This document shows, piece by piece, positions 5,883-6,846 of a stretch of 6,846 nt of DNA. Every line of letters begins with the position of its first letter. The first letter of the stretch is position 1. Under the pieces are notes generated by a model. The model saw only the letters and a list, made by a program, of their open reading frames with translations. It was not told where the DNA came from and ran no database searches. The stretch covers positions 1-6,846 of the forward strand of contig CAMMYR010000034.1 in the NCBI GenBank assembly GCA_946528255.1. The letters run 5' to 3'. The translations under genes and the position numbers were made by a program. The stretch comes from an uncultured Methanomicrobiales archaeon. GTDB taxonomy: Archaea > Thermoplasmatota > Thermoplasmata > Methanomassiliicoccales > Methanomethylophilaceae.

Positions 5883-6514
5883 AGTCCCGCCAGCTCCTCG
5901 CCCTGGAAGCGGCACATATCCGCCGCCACCGGGTTGCCCATTATCAGTATGTCCGCGCCGCAGAGCATGGCCTCCAATCCGGCCATGGCCTCCTGCATCG
6001 CATCCCCCTCGAATCCCGAGAGGTCGGCTATGATGGGGCACAGGCAATCCTCATCGCCCTTCAGGCCCCTGGATCTGTAATCGTGTATGGCATCGGCGTC
6101 CGCCCCGTCGAATACGACGAGGTCCGAACCTTCCCCGGGAGCGCCCGCGCAGAAGTGGCCGACGACCCTGTCAGAGCCCATCAGGACCATGGCGGACCCC
6201 TTTATCCCCAGGGCGATGTCGATGGCTCCGTCGCCCTCGATGGCTATGGGGAGCCCGGTGACCTGCGCGATCATCGCGACCGTAGGCAGATCTTCGGAGG
6301 AGCGGACCCTTATGCGGATGCCGTCGGAGCCGGCATCGGCCCACATCATGGCCGCATCGTAAGCATCGCGACCGTCCGATAGGTCCATGGATCCCATCAC
6401 CATGGGGCGGCGCCTCAATGCGCCCTCGGACCTGATGAACGGAGGGGCGCATGCTCCGCCGGCCGCATAATCGCCGAGGCCCAGCCAGACCTCGTCCTGC
6501 ACGGTCCAGCTCAT
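5879..6514 (-). CDS. Compact TIM-barrel-like protein, faint CdhD/pterin-binding-like resemblance (function unknown)
   Basis: This 211-residue soluble protein starts at ATG 6514-6512, overlapping the ACT gene stop as ATGA, with GGAG five bases upstream. After about 35 residues come alternating strands and helices that would fill a nearly complete TIM barrel: RPMVMGSMDL, SDGIRIRVRSSED, LPIAIEGDG, SAMVLMGSD, SDLVVFDGAD, CPIIADLSG and GADILIMGNPVAADM. The series GSDGIRIRV...VTGLPIAIEGDG and the final LEAMLCGADILIMGNP resemble, by eye, the CdhD subunit of acetyl-CoA decarbonylase/synthase (GADxxxxRLxSTDP..., VPLxIxGSGN, LLAGADLLIMRHPEA). The protein is much shorter than CdhD and has none of its extra regions. 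A one-carbon, pterin or corrinoid-related role is therefore a hypothesis only. It sits with a second small barrel gene, so the two products may pair as CdhD and CdhE do. Confidence 0.58.
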   Translation of the reverse strand: MSWTVQDEVWLGLGDYAAGGACAPPFIRSEGALRRRPMVMGSMDLSDGRDAYDAAMMWADAGSDGIRIRVRSSEDLPTVAMIAQVTGLPIAIEGDGAIDIALGIKGSAMVLMGSDRVVGHFCAGAPGEGSDLVVFDGADADAIHDYRSRGLKGDEDCLCPIIADLSGFEGDAMQEAMAGLEAMLCGADILIMGNPVAADMCRFQGEELAGL

Positions 6515-6846
6515 TCCAGCTCCGCGAACTCCACCAGCCTGAACACGCCGTTGAGGCCGTCCATGGCCTTCGGGAGGAGCTCATGTATCTGGGCGGCGGA
6601 CTTGTCGCTCATGCCTATGTCCATCACGAGCTCCAGGTACATGGTCTGGTAGCAGATCTTGACCTTGCTGAACACCGAGATGAGATTCACGTTCCATCCT
6701 GCGATGACGTTCAGGACCTGCGTTATGCCGCCGGGGCAATCCGGTATCTCCATGCCGACCTTGATCAGCTTGGTTGCCGGTTTGAAGAGCGTGACAGACA
6801 TGATCCAGGAATCGGCGTCCATGGTGAGCAGGACGTTCTCCCCGTC
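6511..6846 (-). CDS. ACT-domain protein (N-terminus probably outside window)
   Basis: The visible frame gives 111 residues up to the window edge without a stop. An ATG at 6822-6820 is possible, but the purine-rich stretch before it is about 15 bases away and the preceding DGENVLLT reads like ordinary coding sequence, so the gene probably begins further right. After that come LIKVGMEIPDCPGGITQVL and WNVNLISVFSKVKICYQTMY, a classic ACT beta-alpha-beta pattern with the ligand-site D-x-PGG turn and NxxLIS strand, followed by the second helix (AAQIHELLPKAM) and a last strand (GVFRLVEF). ACT domains bind amino acids or other small ligands and usually regulate a partner. Its TGA stop overlaps the start of the next gene (ATGA), so it is probably a regulatory or sensor part of the cassette. 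Domain call confident; ligand unknown. Confidence 0.82.
   Translation of the reverse strand, partial: DGENVLLTMDADSWIMSVTLFKPATKLIKVGMEIPDCPGGITQVLNVIAGWNVNLISVFSKVKICYQTMYLELVMDIGMSDKSAAQIHELLPKAMDGLNGVFRLVEFAELE

Noticed and set aside
5883..6047. N-terminal extension of the 202-residue barrel protein
   Set aside because: It reads out of frame through the preceding gene with Gly/His-rich sequence; the ATGA start at 5882 fits the cassette pattern.
4666..6514. Bona fide acetyl-CoA decarbonylase/synthase subunits CdhD/CdhE
   Set aside because: The proteins are about half the usual length, lack the known extra domains, and no CdhA/B/C neighbour is seen; only a distant resemblance is claimed.

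Overview
The window looks like part of an archaeal genome. Small AT-rich TATA-type promoters lie in an otherwise GC-rich, tightly packed sequence, one gene appears to be read from a leaderless or nearly leaderless transcript, and several genes overlap by 4 bases (ATGA). The protein style (acidic, TroA-type uptake protein with a dockerin-like module, TIM barrels recalling CdhD/CdhE) suggests a methanogen-related euryarchaeon. My best guess is Thermoplasmatota, order Methanomassiliicoccales, but this is inference and no marker gene in the window proves it. None of the seven visible stop codons is TAG, which agrees with a pyrrolysine-using lineage but is far too few to show it.

Left part (1-3008, minus strand): a three-gene FecBCD/BtuFCD-type ABC importer operon, read right to left. 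A membrane-anchored substrate-binding protein carrying an N-terminal dockerin/EF-hand-like pair comes first (1605-3008), then a FecCD permease (448-1563), then the ATPase, which is cut by the left edge of the window (1-457). The cargo is probably a siderophore-type iron chelate, haem or a corrinoid; the sequence does not decide. A TATA box and a 17-base perfect inverted repeat near the expected transcription start suggest repression of the operon.

Middle (3009-3287): an AT-rich divergent promoter region of 279 bases with no convincing gene but four inverted repeats, three of them in a row at roughly 20-base spacing.

Right-middle (3288-4730, plus strand): an aldehyde dehydrogenase-superfamily protein that keeps the fold and several motifs but has leucine where the catalytic cysteine should be. 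It is possibly a pseudoenzyme or an enzyme with changed chemistry. Its 3' end overlaps the next, convergent gene by 65 bases.

Right part (4666-6846, minus strand): four genes read right to left, each joined to the next by an ATGA overlap. They encode an ACT-domain protein (cut by the right edge), two compact TIM-barrel-like proteins of 211 and 202 residues that faintly recall the CdhD and CdhE corrinoid/pterin barrels, and a 203-residue protein resembling the second half of a radical SAM barrel without the iron-sulfur cysteines. I do not recognise this cassette as a described system; it is the most interesting part of the window.
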